A stretch of 64,000 bases of DNA from an uncultured Caryophanales bacterium (GTDB lineage Bacteria; Bacillota_I; Bacilli_A; RFN20; CAG-288): NCBI GenBank assembly GCA_905211645.1, contig CAJMBK010000006.1:1-64000 (forward strand), given 5' to 3'. Under the pieces are notes generated by a model that saw only the letters and a program-made list of their open reading frames with translations, did not search any database and was not told where the DNA came from. The number at the start of each line of letters is the position of its first letter. Position 1 is the first letter of the stretch. This document shows positions 34,864 to 43,954 of this stretch, piece by piece. A program made the translations under genes and the position numbers.

Positions 34864-36825
34864 ATGTTAGAAAGATATGAAAATTGCATTATCTACAAAG
34901 CTAAAGGTGAAACTTTAAAGATTTCAGCTGTTGATAAGAATGTCATCAGAATTCAAGGTAATTACAAAAAGCCTATTTCAAGTGAAAACTACAACTTAAT
35001 CAACACTAAAGAATATCCAGTAAAAATTAATGAATCTTCAGCTTATAAAGGTGGTTTATCCTTACAAACTGGAAAAGCTAGAGTTGAAATAAGTCATTTA
35101 GGTGAATTGAAATTCTTCAATAACGACAAAGAAGTTTTAGAAGAAAAATATAGAAACTTTGGCTACTACTCCAATGGTCATACCCAACCAGTTAGAGAAC
35201 TTGCTAGAAGTTATAAATTAAACTATGGTCCATACTCATTAAAAGTTAGTTTCGAAGCAAATGAAGATGAACATATCTACGGTATGGGTGTCTACCAAAT
35301 CGGTAGAATGAATTTAAAAGGTTGCAGATTGGATTTAGCTCAAAAGAATACTCAAATCTCAATTCCATTCTTTTTATCCAGCAGAAACTACGGTTTCATG
35401 TGGAATAACCCTTCCGTTGGTGAAGCTTTCTTTGGTGAAACAGGGACAGAATTTGTTTCCTACTCAAAAACAGAATTAGACTACTTATTTATCGGTGGTA
35501 AAGATTATAAAGATATCATCAAGAATTACACCGCTCAAATTGGTTGCCCACCAGTCATGGATGAAAGTCTTTTAGGTTTGTGGCAATCTAAACTTAGATA
35601 CAGAACTCCTGAAGAGATTTTGTCTGTTGCTAATAAGTACAAAGAGTTAGGTATCGATTTATCCGTTATCGTTATTGATTACTTCCACTGGACTAGACAA
35701 GGTGAATGGGAGTTTGATGAAACTTACTGGAAAGATTTAGTTTTCATGAATGAAAAACTCCATGACGTGAATATTAAAGTCATGGCTTCAATTTGGCCTA
35801 CAGTGGATAAACAAAGTAAGTACTATCCAGAGATGGAAGATAAAGGACTTTTAATTGCACCAATTAAAGGTACTCAATGCTATGACTTCCAAGGAGACTG
35901 CATGATTGTTGATTTTACCAATCCTGAAAGTCAAAAGTTTGTTTCTAATATCGTTAGAAAGAATTACTTTGATAAAGGTATCGATTACCTTTGGCTGGAT
36001 CAAGCAGAACCTGAGTACACTTCTTACGATTTAGATAATTATGTCTATCATATCGGTAAATCCTTTGATTGCTCTAATATCTATCCATATTACTATCTTG
36101 AAGCTTTCCAAGATAAAGATAACCCTAAACCATTTTTAATTAGATCCGCTTGGTTTGGCTCTCAAAAACTTGGTGCTATCTTATGGTCTGGAGATGTTCA
36201 AGGAACCTATATTTCCTTTAAAGATCAATTTACTTCCGCAATTAACGCTGGTATTGCCGGTATGTCTTGGTACACTAATGATATCGGTGGTTTTGCAGGA
36301 AATATTCGTGATGAAAACTGGAAAGAAACTTTAATTAGATGGTTTGAGTGGATGGTCTTTTCACCAATTTTAAGAATGCATGGGGATAGAACTCCTTGGG
36401 ATATTCCTGCCTTAGATGATAGAAACTATGGCGGTGGTTTTACTCATACCGGTCAAGCTAATGAAATATATTCCTTCGGAGATGAAATCTATAGAATTCT
36501 TAGAAAGAATTTAGAATTAAGAAAAAGCTTAAAACCTTATATTAAATCTTTATTTGATGAAGCAAGTGCAACTGGTCTTCCTCTCATGCGACCACTATTT
36601 TTAGAATTCCCTAAAGATAGAAAAGTTTTTTCTATTGAAGATGAATATATGTTTGGTGACAAGTATCTTGTCTGCTTTGTCGAAAGTAAAGCTACAGAAA
36701 GAGAAGTTTATTTACCAAAAGGAACTTGGAAAGAAATTCATACTAAAGAAATCTATAAAGGTAATTCAAAGATTAAAGTTGCAACGCCTTTAGATTATCT
36801 ACCAGTATTTGAAAAGATTAACTGA
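34864..36825 (+). CDS. glycoside hydrolase family 31 (alpha-glucosidase/alpha-xylosidase)
   Basis: 653 residues, cytosolic (no signal). N-terminal beta-sandwich (1-215), then the (beta/alpha)8 domain with VIVIDYFHWTRQGEWEFDE, nucleophile Asp379 in YLWLDQAEPEY, LIRSAWFGSQKLGAILWSGD with the acid/base Asp444 in WSGD, and GMSWYTNDIGGF. C-terminal beta domains follow (LPLMRPLFLEFP; YLPKGTWKEI). The W-x-D-x-x-EP pattern is that of YicI-like alpha-xylosidases and related enzymes; substrate specificity between xylosides and glucosides is not certain. ATGGAGAAATC precedes the start. Confidence 0.9.
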   Translation: MLERYENCIIYKAKGETLKISAVDKNVIRIQGNYKKPISSENYNLINTKEYPVKINESSAYKGGLSLQTGKARVEISHLGELKFFNNDKEVLEEKYRNFGYYSNGHTQPVRELARSYKLNYGPYSLKVSFEANEDEHIYGMGVYQIGRMNLKGCRLDLAQKNTQISIPFFLSSRNYGFMWNNPSVGEAFFGETGTEFVSYSKTELDYLFIGGKDYKDIIKNYTAQIGCPPVMDESLLGLWQSKLRYRTPEEILSVANKYKELGIDLSVIVIDYFHWTRQGEWEFDETYWKDLVFMNEKLHDVNIKVMASIWPTVDKQSKYYPEMEDKGLLIAPIKGTQCYDFQGDCMIVDFTNPESQKFVSNIVRKNYFDKGIDYLWLDQAEPEYTSYDLDNYVYHIGKSFDCSNIYPYYYLEAFQDKDNPKPFLIRSAWFGSQKLGAILWSGDVQGTYISFKDQFTSAINAGIAGMSWYTNDIGGFAGNIRDENWKETLIRWFEWMVFSPILRMHGDRTPWDIPALDDRNYGGGFTHTGQANEIYSFGDEIYRILRKNLELRKSLKPYIKSLFDEASATGLPLMRPLFLEFPKDRKVFSIEDEYMFGDKYLVCFVESKATEREVYLPKGTWKEIHTKEIYKGNSKIKVATPLDYLPVFEKIN

Positions 36826-36911
36826 TCACATTCCCATTTATTAGAATTTCTAAATTATAAATTCATATTTTTTTATAATGATAAAGTGTTTTTTACTGTT
36901 AGGAGCAAAAA

Positions 36912-37952
36912 ATGGAAGAATTAGAAAATAAGTCTCAAGATGAAGTTAAAGTTGAAGAAGATTCTTCTTCAACAGAAGTAACTCTTGAGGATTTAAAATA
37001 CAAATCATGGAAGGATAGAATAATTGCTGGAATTAACGGTATCTTAGTTGGCTTAGCAGTTATTGTTCCTGGAGTTGCTGGTTCTACAATTTCCATGATG
37101 TTTAAGCTTTACGATAAGATGATGCTTGCTATAAGCAAGATCTTCAAGAAATTTAAGATAGCATTTCTATTCTTAATTCCTATTCTTATTGGAGCAGTTA
37201 TTGGCTTTGTCGGTGGTTTCTTTGCTGTCCAAAGTGTTATTGAATCTTACACCTTTATCTGCGTTAGCTTATTTGGTGGCTTGATGTTAGGCGGAACTTT
37301 CGAAGTTAGTTCTGAAATTAAATTAAATAAATCTAAAGATGGTAAAAGAAAGCCACTCGATTGGATATTACTAGTAATTGGATTTATCTTCCCAATCGCT
37401 ATGGCAGTAATGTTCTACTACTTGCAAGATGTTGCTTCCTTAAAGGATGCATTTGAAGCAGAATCCTTCCCAGCTTATTTATACTTTATTGCATTAGCAT
37501 TAGGTGTTGTTGTCAGCTTAACTCAAATTATTCCTGGCTTATCAGCTACAGCAATTCTTATGTGTTTTGGTGCATTCACACCTATTATGAATTCAGTTCA
37601 TATCCACGTTTGGCAGGAGAATCCAATGTGGTTTGTAATTTACATTCTCCTTGCTGTTGGATTTGTCTTCGGCATTGTATTATTTTCTAAATTAGTTACA
37701 TATTTACTTAAGAAATTTAGATTTACAACTTTCCACTTATTAACCGGATTGTCTTTTGGATCCGTAGTTGCAATGTTTTGTAACAGCGAAATCATGGTAG
37801 TCTATGAAAACTACTCACAAGGCTTAGGAAATATCGGTTTAGACTTAGGTCTTGGTATTCCATTATTCATTGTTGGATTCATTGCTTCATTTGCACTTGT
37901 TAGATACGGTCAAAAGAAAGAAGATAAAGCAAAATCTCTTAATAAAGAATAA
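36912..37952 (+). CDS. DUF368 family undecaprenyl-phosphate translocase (PopT-like)
   Basis: 346 residues with an acidic N-terminal tail and about eight transmembrane helices. DUF368 signature GINGILVGLAVIVPGVAGST and its second-half counterpart SLTQIIPGLSATAILMCFGA show the internal duplication of the family. DUF368 proteins (PopT) return undecaprenyl phosphate across the membrane for reuse in peptidoglycan, teichoic acid or capsule synthesis. AGGAGC precedes the ATG. A bidirectional terminator separates it from the convergent lipoprotein gene. Confidence 0.8.
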   Translation: MEELENKSQDEVKVEEDSSSTEVTLEDLKYKSWKDRIIAGINGILVGLAVIVPGVAGSTISMMFKLYDKMMLAISKIFKKFKIAFLFLIPILIGAVIGFVGGFFAVQSVIESYTFICVSLFGGLMLGGTFEVSSEIKLNKSKDGKRKPLDWILLVIGFIFPIAMAVMFYYLQDVASLKDAFEAESFPAYLYFIALALGVVVSLTQIIPGLSATAILMCFGAFTPIMNSVHIHVWQENPMWFVIYILLAVGFVFGIVLFSKLVTYLLKKFRFTTFHLLTGLSFGSVVAMFCNSEIMVVYENYSQGLGNIGLDLGLGIPLFIVGFIASFALVRYGQKKEDKAKSLNKE

Positions 37953-37969
37953 TTATTATTAGACACTAC

Positions 37970-38001
37970 AAAAGGCTCACTGAAATCAAAGTGAGCCTTT
38001 T
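37970..38001. terminator. bidirectional terminator
   Basis: AAAAGGCTCACT and AGTGAGCCTTTT form a perfect 12-bp stem with A- and T-runs on either side. It serves the convergent DUF368 and sialyltransferase-like genes. Confidence 0.85.
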
Positions 38002-38015
38002 GATATGTTAATTAA

Positions 38016-39503
38016 TTAGTTGCTGTTATTTAAAACATCAATAATGAATTCTGTATTTTCAAAAAGGTCTAAACTACCGGTGTAAGCTGAGTTATTTCTC
38101 AAATCTTCTTCTGTGGAAAAAACCATGAGAATTTGATTCTCTTTTGCTGAGAGGTAGGTTGTAGAAAGATAGCCGCCTGTGTATACATCAGGGTAGAAAG
38201 TTAATAAGATTTCTGCTGGTGTGGAACTTGGTAATTCATAGATTGAATTTTCTTCAAAGTATTTAACTCTTGATGAATCACTTGGATAAGCTGGGTGACC
38301 TTTGTAGAAGATATCGTAGTTTGTTCCATATTTATCAACTACATATTCCATCATAGTTTCAAAGCTGTATGGATAGACATCTTCACCACTAGGTGAAGTA
38401 CCTAAAATAACTAAGTTAGGTTTTTCACTGGCAGAGAAAACTTCTGCAATTGAATTTTCTTTACCATCTTCTTCCCATCTGGTACCAAAGAGATATTCAA
38501 ATTCTCTCTTTAATTTTTCGTCTGCATCAAAAGTTTCATACATATCTAAGTAAGAAAGTTCAGTGATGAAGGTGTTATAAAGATTCTTTAACTGTGTATC
38601 TTCACAGTTATCAGCAATAGTTTTTTTGTCGTAGACATAGAAATCAACGTTTTCTTTCATAGATGCTAAGACAAAGTTATTCTCAATTGTTGAAGCACCG
38701 AATTTATCGTAGGAATCTTTATCTGCAAGAACTTTCTCAATATTTTCCTTGTAGGAAGCATATTGATCCATGTTGAGTAAGTTATCGTTTAAGGCGTTAT
38801 TTGTTAAGGTACCATCTGTTAAAAACTTGATGGTGAAGTTTTCTTCATCCATGAGTTTGTACATGTCTAAGACAAGTTCTGTTGGCTCAGCATCACAGAT
38901 AAATAAGTTAACCTTGATATTTGGTAATTCCGTAACTATATCCTTTAAAAATTCTCTTACAACTGGTAATTCCTCTTGGAAAAGACCAAATTCATCCTTT
39001 TGATAAGTATCTCTAATTCCTGGAATTAATTTAAAGTTTTCAGGTAAATAATCCCACTTGTAGGAATTACCTCTGGCTAAATCAATGTAGGAGTAAACTC
39101 CTTGGTATTCAGTTAATGCTAAGTAAGTAAATAAACTTACTGGAGCAGTTGCTCTGATATAGGCAAGATTAATCTCTGCGACATTTAAAGTTACCCTTTC
39201 TTCATCGTAAAGATCTTTTCCATCTTTAGAAAGAAGCTTAACTGTGAATTGACCATGTCTTGGTAATTCGATGGAGTTAGTTTGATTAACTTCTTCAATT
39301 GTTGTGACAAGTTCATCATTCAAGTCGTAGACTTCGTATTTTAAGTCTTCGTATGCAGTATTTACTGAGTTAATCTTTGCTTCAAGTGTTGTTGAATCTG
39401 AGACTTGGCTAACTGAAATATCTGCTTCTGGGTTTGGATCAGGTTGACAAGAAGTTAATGAGAAAGTTAATGCTGTTAAAACTAAAAAATTAAATTTTTT
39501 CAT
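38016..39503 (-). CDS. lipoprotein with GT80 sialyltransferase-like domain
   Basis: 495 residues. Signal MKKFNFLVLTALTFSLTSC with lipobox LTSC. A short Ig-like region (30-105) precedes a GT-B-like body. Motifs resembling family GT80 (Pasteurella-type sialyltransferases) are NFTIKFLTDGTLTNN (DG motif), YDIFYKGHPAYPSD (KGHP), and ELPSSTPAEILLTFYPDVYT then GGYLSTTYLS (LP...E.L and G..S.. Y motifs). An extracytoplasmic glycosyltransferase using CMP-sugar would be odd, so it may be a non-catalytic relative. CTAGGAGAG-like SD lies before the ATG on the minus strand. A capsule-type glycosyltransferase gene is divergent next to it. Confidence 0.6.
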   Translation of the reverse strand: MKKFNFLVLTALTFSLTSCQPDPNPEADISVSQVSDSTTLEAKINSVNTAYEDLKYEVYDLNDELVTTIEEVNQTNSIELPRHGQFTVKLLSKDGKDLYDEERVTLNVAEINLAYIRATAPVSLFTYLALTEYQGVYSYIDLARGNSYKWDYLPENFKLIPGIRDTYQKDEFGLFQEELPVVREFLKDIVTELPNIKVNLFICDAEPTELVLDMYKLMDEENFTIKFLTDGTLTNNALNDNLLNMDQYASYKENIEKVLADKDSYDKFGASTIENNFVLASMKENVDFYVYDKKTIADNCEDTQLKNLYNTFITELSYLDMYETFDADEKLKREFEYLFGTRWEEDGKENSIAEVFSASEKPNLVILGTSPSGEDVYPYSFETMMEYVVDKYGTNYDIFYKGHPAYPSDSSRVKYFEENSIYELPSSTPAEILLTFYPDVYTGGYLSTTYLSAKENQILMVFSTEEDLRNNSAYTGSLDLFENTEFIIDVLNNSN

Positions 39504-39659
39504 TAATACTCTCCTAAAAAAATCTTGGTTATTTTAGTTAATTGCGTTTTAAATTACAAACTAAAGTGTTCAAAAAATGAAAACATTTCAATTTTTAGGG
39601 TTATATTACTACTAAATCGAATTTGATTTTGCTTAAATAAATGAAATTGGAATTAGATT

Positions 39660-40607
39660 ATGGAAATTAAAAATAACCTTAAAGAATTAGTTAAAATTAC
39701 CTTTAAAGAAGGACCTATAAAATCTTACAGAGCACTTAAGTTGAAGCTTTCAAGACACCATGGTCCAAAAGAACTTAACCGTTTGGAAGAAATAAACAAG
39801 TTTTTAATTGATTCTGGCTTTATAAAAGAGCATCAAAAGAGTAAAACTGATGTAACCGATAAAGTAAGTGATGATGAAAAGAATATCTTTGTTTTCTGGT
39901 ATGAAGGTTTTGCCTCCGCTCCAGCAGTAGTCAAAAGATGTGTCAAAAGATTAGAAACTTATTATGGAGATAAATATATAATCCATCTTTTAGATAAAAC
40001 TAATTACTTGAATTATGTTGATTTGGATAATTATGTGTTTGATTTATTTAAGAAAAGAAAAATCTCCATCCAAACTTTCACCGATATTATCAGAGCAAAA
40101 TTAATCTTTGATAACGGTGGTTATTGGATTGATTCAACATTTTTCATGTCTAAAGATTTTCCTTTATTTCAAAATTTAGAAAGAAATAGTTTTGATTGCT
40201 TATTTGTTAAATTACCTAAACCTTCAATGCTTAAATTAGGTAATTATGAAAACCCAACCCTTTCTTTCTTCCTTGGTGGAAGAAAGAATTCAGTTCTTTT
40301 TAAATATTTGTATGATGCTTTCTTATTCTATTTGATGGATAAGAAGATGAGTAAAAAATTAATTCCTTATTACTATATGGATATGATGTTACTTTTGGCA
40401 ATGTACCATCAAATTGATAACGGTGCTGTCAATAAGGTAATTCACTATGAATATGATCTCTACTACTTCCAAGATCATGAGTTCGATACTGATTTTGATA
40501 AAAAAGAGATTGATAAGATGTTATCAAGACCTTATAAACTCAATTGGAGAATAAATCCACCAGAGAAATCACTTATTAACTACATAATCAACGAAGTTGA
40601 GGATTAG
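39660..40607 (+). CDS. capsular polysaccharide synthesis glycosyltransferase (Caps_synth/GT32-like)
   Basis: 315 residues. NIFVFWYEGFASAPAVVKRC, YIIHLLDKTNYLNYVDL, TFTDIIRAKLIFDNGGYWID (the conserved aDi.R..iL...GGiw.D nucleotide-sugar site with the D-x-S/T variant WIDST) and a C-terminal PYYYMDMMLLLAMYHQIDNG. It would transfer a sugar onto a growing surface polysaccharide at the inner membrane face. No strong ribosome binding site is visible before ATG (GGAATTAG). Neighbouring DUF368 supports an envelope-polysaccharide context. Confidence 0.8.
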   Translation: MEIKNNLKELVKITFKEGPIKSYRALKLKLSRHHGPKELNRLEEINKFLIDSGFIKEHQKSKTDVTDKVSDDEKNIFVFWYEGFASAPAVVKRCVKRLETYYGDKYIIHLLDKTNYLNYVDLDNYVFDLFKKRKISIQTFTDIIRAKLIFDNGGYWIDSTFFMSKDFPLFQNLERNSFDCLFVKLPKPSMLKLGNYENPTLSFFLGGRKNSVLFKYLYDAFLFYLMDKKMSKKLIPYYYMDMMLLLAMYHQIDNGAVNKVIHYEYDLYYFQDHEFDTDFDKKEIDKMLSRPYKLNWRINPPEKSLINYIINEVED

Positions 40608-40624
40608 AATTTATATTTACACAT

Positions 40625-40655
40625 CAAAAAAGGTAGCACAATGGCTACCTTTTTA
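40625..40655 (+). terminator. Rho-independent terminator
   Basis: AAAAAGGTAGC, loop ACAATG and GCTACCTTTTT. It ends the capsule glycosyltransferase gene. The following stretch 40656-41246 holds no gene; the minus strand shows only possible decayed coding sequence. Confidence 0.8.
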
Positions 40656-41213
40656 TTAACCGCTTCTTTTCTAATGCCTCTATGTATTAGCTTTACTGAA
40701 AATACATTCCCTAATAACTAATTAAATTTATTTTCTAAGCTTTACCGCAAGTTAATAACTTTTCTATAAACTTAATCTAGTGAACGGTTAACTTTGAATA
40801 GTTCTTTTAATAACTTCTTATCGATTTTTTTAATAATTACCATTGACCAATTTTATAGAAAATAAACTAAGTGCTAATGCTACTTCTTTTAAAAGGTTTT
40901 CTTAATTACTTTTAAATCGAGTCAATTATTTTAAAGAACCTTTTTCGCATCATTTAAACTTTTTTAAGTTAAGAATTTAAATTTAAGATTTTCTATTCAT
41001 GAGCTCCTAAATATAAACATTAATTTCAATTCCTGATTCAGATGTGTTAGCGCTATTTTTACATCTTCATCTAAATGATGTCACAGAGATAAGAACTTAT
41101 CTTTTAATTACTAATTTGGATTTTGAAAGAGATTAGTAATTAGAGATTTTTCCTCCTCTGTACCTATATTTTAGGAAATAGGATTTGATTGTCAATAGCA
41201 TATTAACAAAAAA

Positions 41214-41228
41214 TGTAAGCGTTTTACA
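41214..41228. promoter_or_regulatory. LacI-family-like operator (isolated)
   Basis: TGTAAGCGTTTTACA is a near-palindrome with TGTAA/TTACA arms and a central CG step, like LacI/CcpA-type sites. No regulated intact gene reads away from it, so it may be left over from a deleted gene. Confidence 0.35.
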
Positions 41229-41246
41229 AATTTTCATAATTTTCAT

Positions 41247-41276
41247 AAAAAATCTGGTAACTTGGAGTTACCAGAT
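41247..41276 (-). terminator. Rho-independent terminator (minus strand)
   Basis: ATCTGGTAAC, loop TTGGA and GTTACCAGAT form a perfect 10-bp stem; on the minus strand it is followed by TTTTTTATG. It ends the OB-fold lipoprotein gene. Confidence 0.8.
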
Positions 41277-41319
41277 TGTGGAGTCAATAGGTAGATTTAA
41301 TAATTAATATAAGTTTGGA

Positions 41320-42045
41320 TTAAGCAGCTGTAAGAGATGTAAGAACGATAGCTGCGTAAGTTGAGGTTGCACCGGTAAAGTATGCTTCAACGTTATATGT
41401 TGTACCAGTTGTAATCTTAAATGTATTTGGTAAGTAAACAGGTTCAATATCGAAATCACTACCTTCAATGTTTAATGTGTCGAAGGTTTTATTACCGGAT
41501 GTAACTGTGCCTGCTGTTGCAGTCCATGTATAGAGTTTAACATCTTTTGTGGTAAATGATTCTGTAGATTTCCAACTGTTAGCAATTTCGGAAGTTAATG
41601 GAGCAGGTGTAGGTAATGTGACTGGTGATTCTTCGTCGAGAACTTTGATTGTAGGTTCGGTTTTGAAGGAAAATTGTAAGGCTTTGTTATATGATTCAGT
41701 AGCACCAGTAATTTCAACATACTGACCAACTTCAACTTTTTTAACAAAATCTCTATCATAAACGTAGATAGAATCATCACCGTCAGTAATTAAAAAGGCA
41801 GATGTATTCATAGCTGCGACTTCACCTCTAACGGTGTATTCTTTACCTGCTGTTGTAATTTGACTGATGTCATATTCTTCTGGGACACCAATGGATGTGC
41901 TGGATGAGGATGAAGATGATGAAGTTGTTGATGAAACAGGTGTAGATGAGCTATCACTTGTTTGACTGGATGAGTCACCACAGGATGTAAGACCACAAAG
42001 GCTTAAAACTGCAGCTAAAGAGAAGAGAGTTTTTCTAAATTTCAT
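41320..42045 (-). CDS. lipoprotein with OB-fold-like domain
   Basis: 241 residues. Signal MKFRKTLFSLAAVLSLCGLT ends in lipobox LTSC at about residues 19-22, followed by a long Ser/Thr linker. ISQITTAGKEYTVRGEVAAM, then FLITDGDDSIYVYD and VGQYVEITGATESYNKALQF are the strand pattern of extracytoplasmic OB-fold domains (nucleic-acid or sugar-binding type). A second beta domain follows. AAAGGAC precedes the start. It probably sits on the outer face of the membrane; its ligand is unknown. Confidence 0.7.
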   Translation of the reverse strand: MKFRKTLFSLAAVLSLCGLTSCGDSSSQTSDSSSTPVSSTTSSSSSSSSTSIGVPEEYDISQITTAGKEYTVRGEVAAMNTSAFLITDGDDSIYVYDRDFVKKVEVGQYVEITGATESYNKALQFSFKTEPTIKVLDEESPVTLPTPAPLTSEIANSWKSTESFTTKDVKLYTWTATAGTVTSGNKTFDTLNIEGSDFDIEPVYLPNTFKITTGTTYNVEAYFTGATSTYAAIVLTSLTAA

Positions 42046-42153
42046 AATGTTTGTCCTTTCTTTAAATTTTCTTGTTGAAATTAGATGATGTTAAACCGTT
42101 CCGATAAGCACCAATTAAAGTTAAATAAAAAAACCGAACTTAGCCTTTAGAGA

Positions 42154-42300
42154 TTAAAAAGCATGATTCGGATTAAATAAGTAACAGAAATTAGAAGTGC
42201 TGGAAAAAGGACATGTAAGTTGAGTAGCACATGTTTGTGCTTTTTCATCTTGAATGCAGAAATAAGTAACTGGTCTCATAGAAGTGATATCTGTTCTCAT
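42154..42300 (-). CDS. 48-residue Cys-containing small protein
   Basis: ATG 42300 is preceded by AAAGGACAG at good spacing. The product begins MRTDITSMRPVTYFCIQDEK and ends in SNFCYLFNPNHAF, with four Cys at residues 15, 24, 30 and 39. There is no transmembrane segment. A small secreted or modified peptide, or a metal-binding protein, is possible; no maturation enzyme is adjacent. It lies between the OB-fold lipoprotein and the TasA/CalY locus in a 565-bp gap otherwise free of genes. Confidence 0.5.
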   Translation of the reverse strand: MRTDITSMRPVTYFCIQDEKAQTCATQLTCPFSSTSNFCYLFNPNHAF

Positions 42301-42540
42301 AACTCTGTCCTTTACCTGCTTTATATTTTAGTGCAACTAACTTCTTAATTGATAAAATTAATAAAATAAAGTGTTAACTTTTTACAAATATATTCGTAAA
42401 GAAAATTTGAATATATTTTATCAACGTTATAAGTTTTACATAAATTAACTTTGTAAAACTAAATGAATAATATTAAGATATTAAAATGTCGAAATGTAGT
42501 ACTATTTTGAAATCGCTTTTCATTATACAAATGTTTATGA

Positions 42541-42569
42541 TTGAACAAAATTTGCGTGGAGGGTATAAT
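42541..42569 (+). promoter_or_regulatory. strong sigma-A-type promoter of the TasA/CalY-SipW locus
   Basis: TTGAAC (42541-42546), exact 17-bp spacer, TATAAT (42564-42569), with a purine-rich leader and AAGGAG before the first gene. Confidence 0.75.
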
Positions 42570-42610
42570 TTCGACAATTTTTAGAGAGAGAAAGAAAAAG
42601 GAGAAAAAAC

Positions 42611-43219
42611 ATGCATAAAAAATTTCTTACATCAGTATTTGCTTTATTAGGCGGCGTAGCACTTGTCGGATCAGGTTATTCCGCTTTTACATTTATTAAT
42701 AAGCAACAAGAACAAACAATTAATGGTTCTGTCGAAGTTGGTGGCCTTTTTGATGGCATGACTTTAGCAGTTAAAGAAAATGGTACTGAGACTGATTTTT
42801 CAGGTTTCAAACTCACTCTTGATCAAGGTAAACCAAATAGCACTGTTGTTTCAGAAGGTGTCACTATCAATGATAAACCAACTGAAAGTGTTGATTTGAA
42901 GGTTTAATTTGCTCATTATGATGGACTTCAAGATATTTTAGATACAAACACTGTTACTTTAAAGTGGAACGTTGAGCTTCAAGGTGCAGTTGCTACTTAT
43001 GTTGAATTAAGTTCTGCAACATCAGGTGTAAAACCAATTAGTGATGTTTCTGACTTAACAGCTGGTAAACTTTCAATTGATGTTGATTTGACTTTCAAAT
43101 ACAGAGAAACTAAAAAGCCTACTGATACAAGCTCAGTCCAATCAATGTCTTCTGCTGTTACTTCAGGTGAAGCTCCAAAATTAGTTTTCACTGTTGAATG
43201 CGAATTTGGCGCTAAATAA
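42611..43219 (+). pseudogene. TasA/CalY-like fibre subunit with internal stop
   Basis: 202-codon frame: MHKKFLTSVFALLGGVALVG, then SGYSAFTFINKQQEQTINGS (SipW-type signal and cleavage region), a beta-rich body, and FTVECEFGAK at the end. TAA at 42905 interrupts it after VDLKV; the same frame then continues FAHYDGLQDILDTNTVTLKW to 43219. One base change would restore a full-length protein. The first 98 residues alone could still be exported but lack half the fold. AAAGGAG precedes the start. Confidence 0.8.
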
Positions 43220-43263
43220 AATTAATAATTGAATATAAAAATTTCAACTGAGAAAAGAGAACA

Positions 43264-43953
43264 ATGAAATTACTTAATTTAAGGAATGTTTTAATTCCGT
43301 TACTCAGTTTCTCTTTGATCGTTGGTGGTGGTTTTGCAACATTCACTTTTATTACTGAAACAGATCATGAAGTAAAAGGTAATGTTATTGTTGGAACCAA
43401 TCAAAATGAATTAGGCTTTATAACTATCACAGAAGATGATAACTATAGAGCTAATCATAGAATTGTTTACGAGATAGGTAATGATGTTGCCGATAATTCC
43501 AAAGGAATCTATCTTTCAAAACCTATTCTCTATCAATTTTCAGATTTTATCTACCCTGAACAAGGGTACGGTTATTACTTAAGTTATTCAGTTAACTACA
43601 CTGTTGATTTCAGTTCAGATACCCGTGGAGGTTTCTATTACCACTACACAGTTATTGACGATTTGAAAGAGGAAAAATTACCTGATACATCCAATGTGAC
43701 TTTAGCTCAAATTGGAACACAGGTTTCTAATGGAATTCTTTTAGATGAATCACTTTTTACTTATACCGATACTTCAAATTGTACTTACAGTGGAAGTTTA
43801 GATATAAGTTTCAGTTATCGAGACGGTACTAAACCAGCAAATGCCGATGAATTCCATGATATGATCGGTATGCTTCAAACAACTTATACAGATGAAACTG
43901 TAGAAATAATCCTTTCTATTCAGTACAAACAGATAGAAGGAGGACAGATTTAA
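43264..43953 (+). CDS. TasA/CalY-like secreted protein (SipW substrate)
   Basis: 229 residues. N-terminus MKLLNLRNVLIPLLSFSLIV followed by GGGFATFTFITETDHEVKGN, the hydrophobic signal and F-A-T-F pattern seen at SipW cleavage sites in camelysin/TasA proteins. The mature domain is beta-rich with Tyr-rich strands (GYGYYLSYSVNYTVDFSSD). It lies second in the locus, 45 bp after the interrupted gene, and is followed 1 bp later by the large third protein. It is probably a minor subunit of an extracellular fibre. Confidence 0.75.
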   Translation: MKLLNLRNVLIPLLSFSLIVGGGFATFTFITETDHEVKGNVIVGTNQNELGFITITEDDNYRANHRIVYEIGNDVADNSKGIYLSKPILYQFSDFIYPEQGYGYYLSYSVNYTVDFSSDTRGGFYYHYTVIDDLKEEKLPDTSNVTLAQIGTQVSNGILLDESLFTYTDTSNCTYSGSLDISFSYRDGTKPANADEFHDMIGMLQTTYTDETVEIILSIQYKQIEGGQI

Positions 43954-43954
43954 T

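Noticed and set aside
41214..41228. Canonical CcpA cre site
   Set aside because: The spacing is one base longer than the cre consensus and no regulated gene follows; kept only as a weak LacI-type operator candidate.
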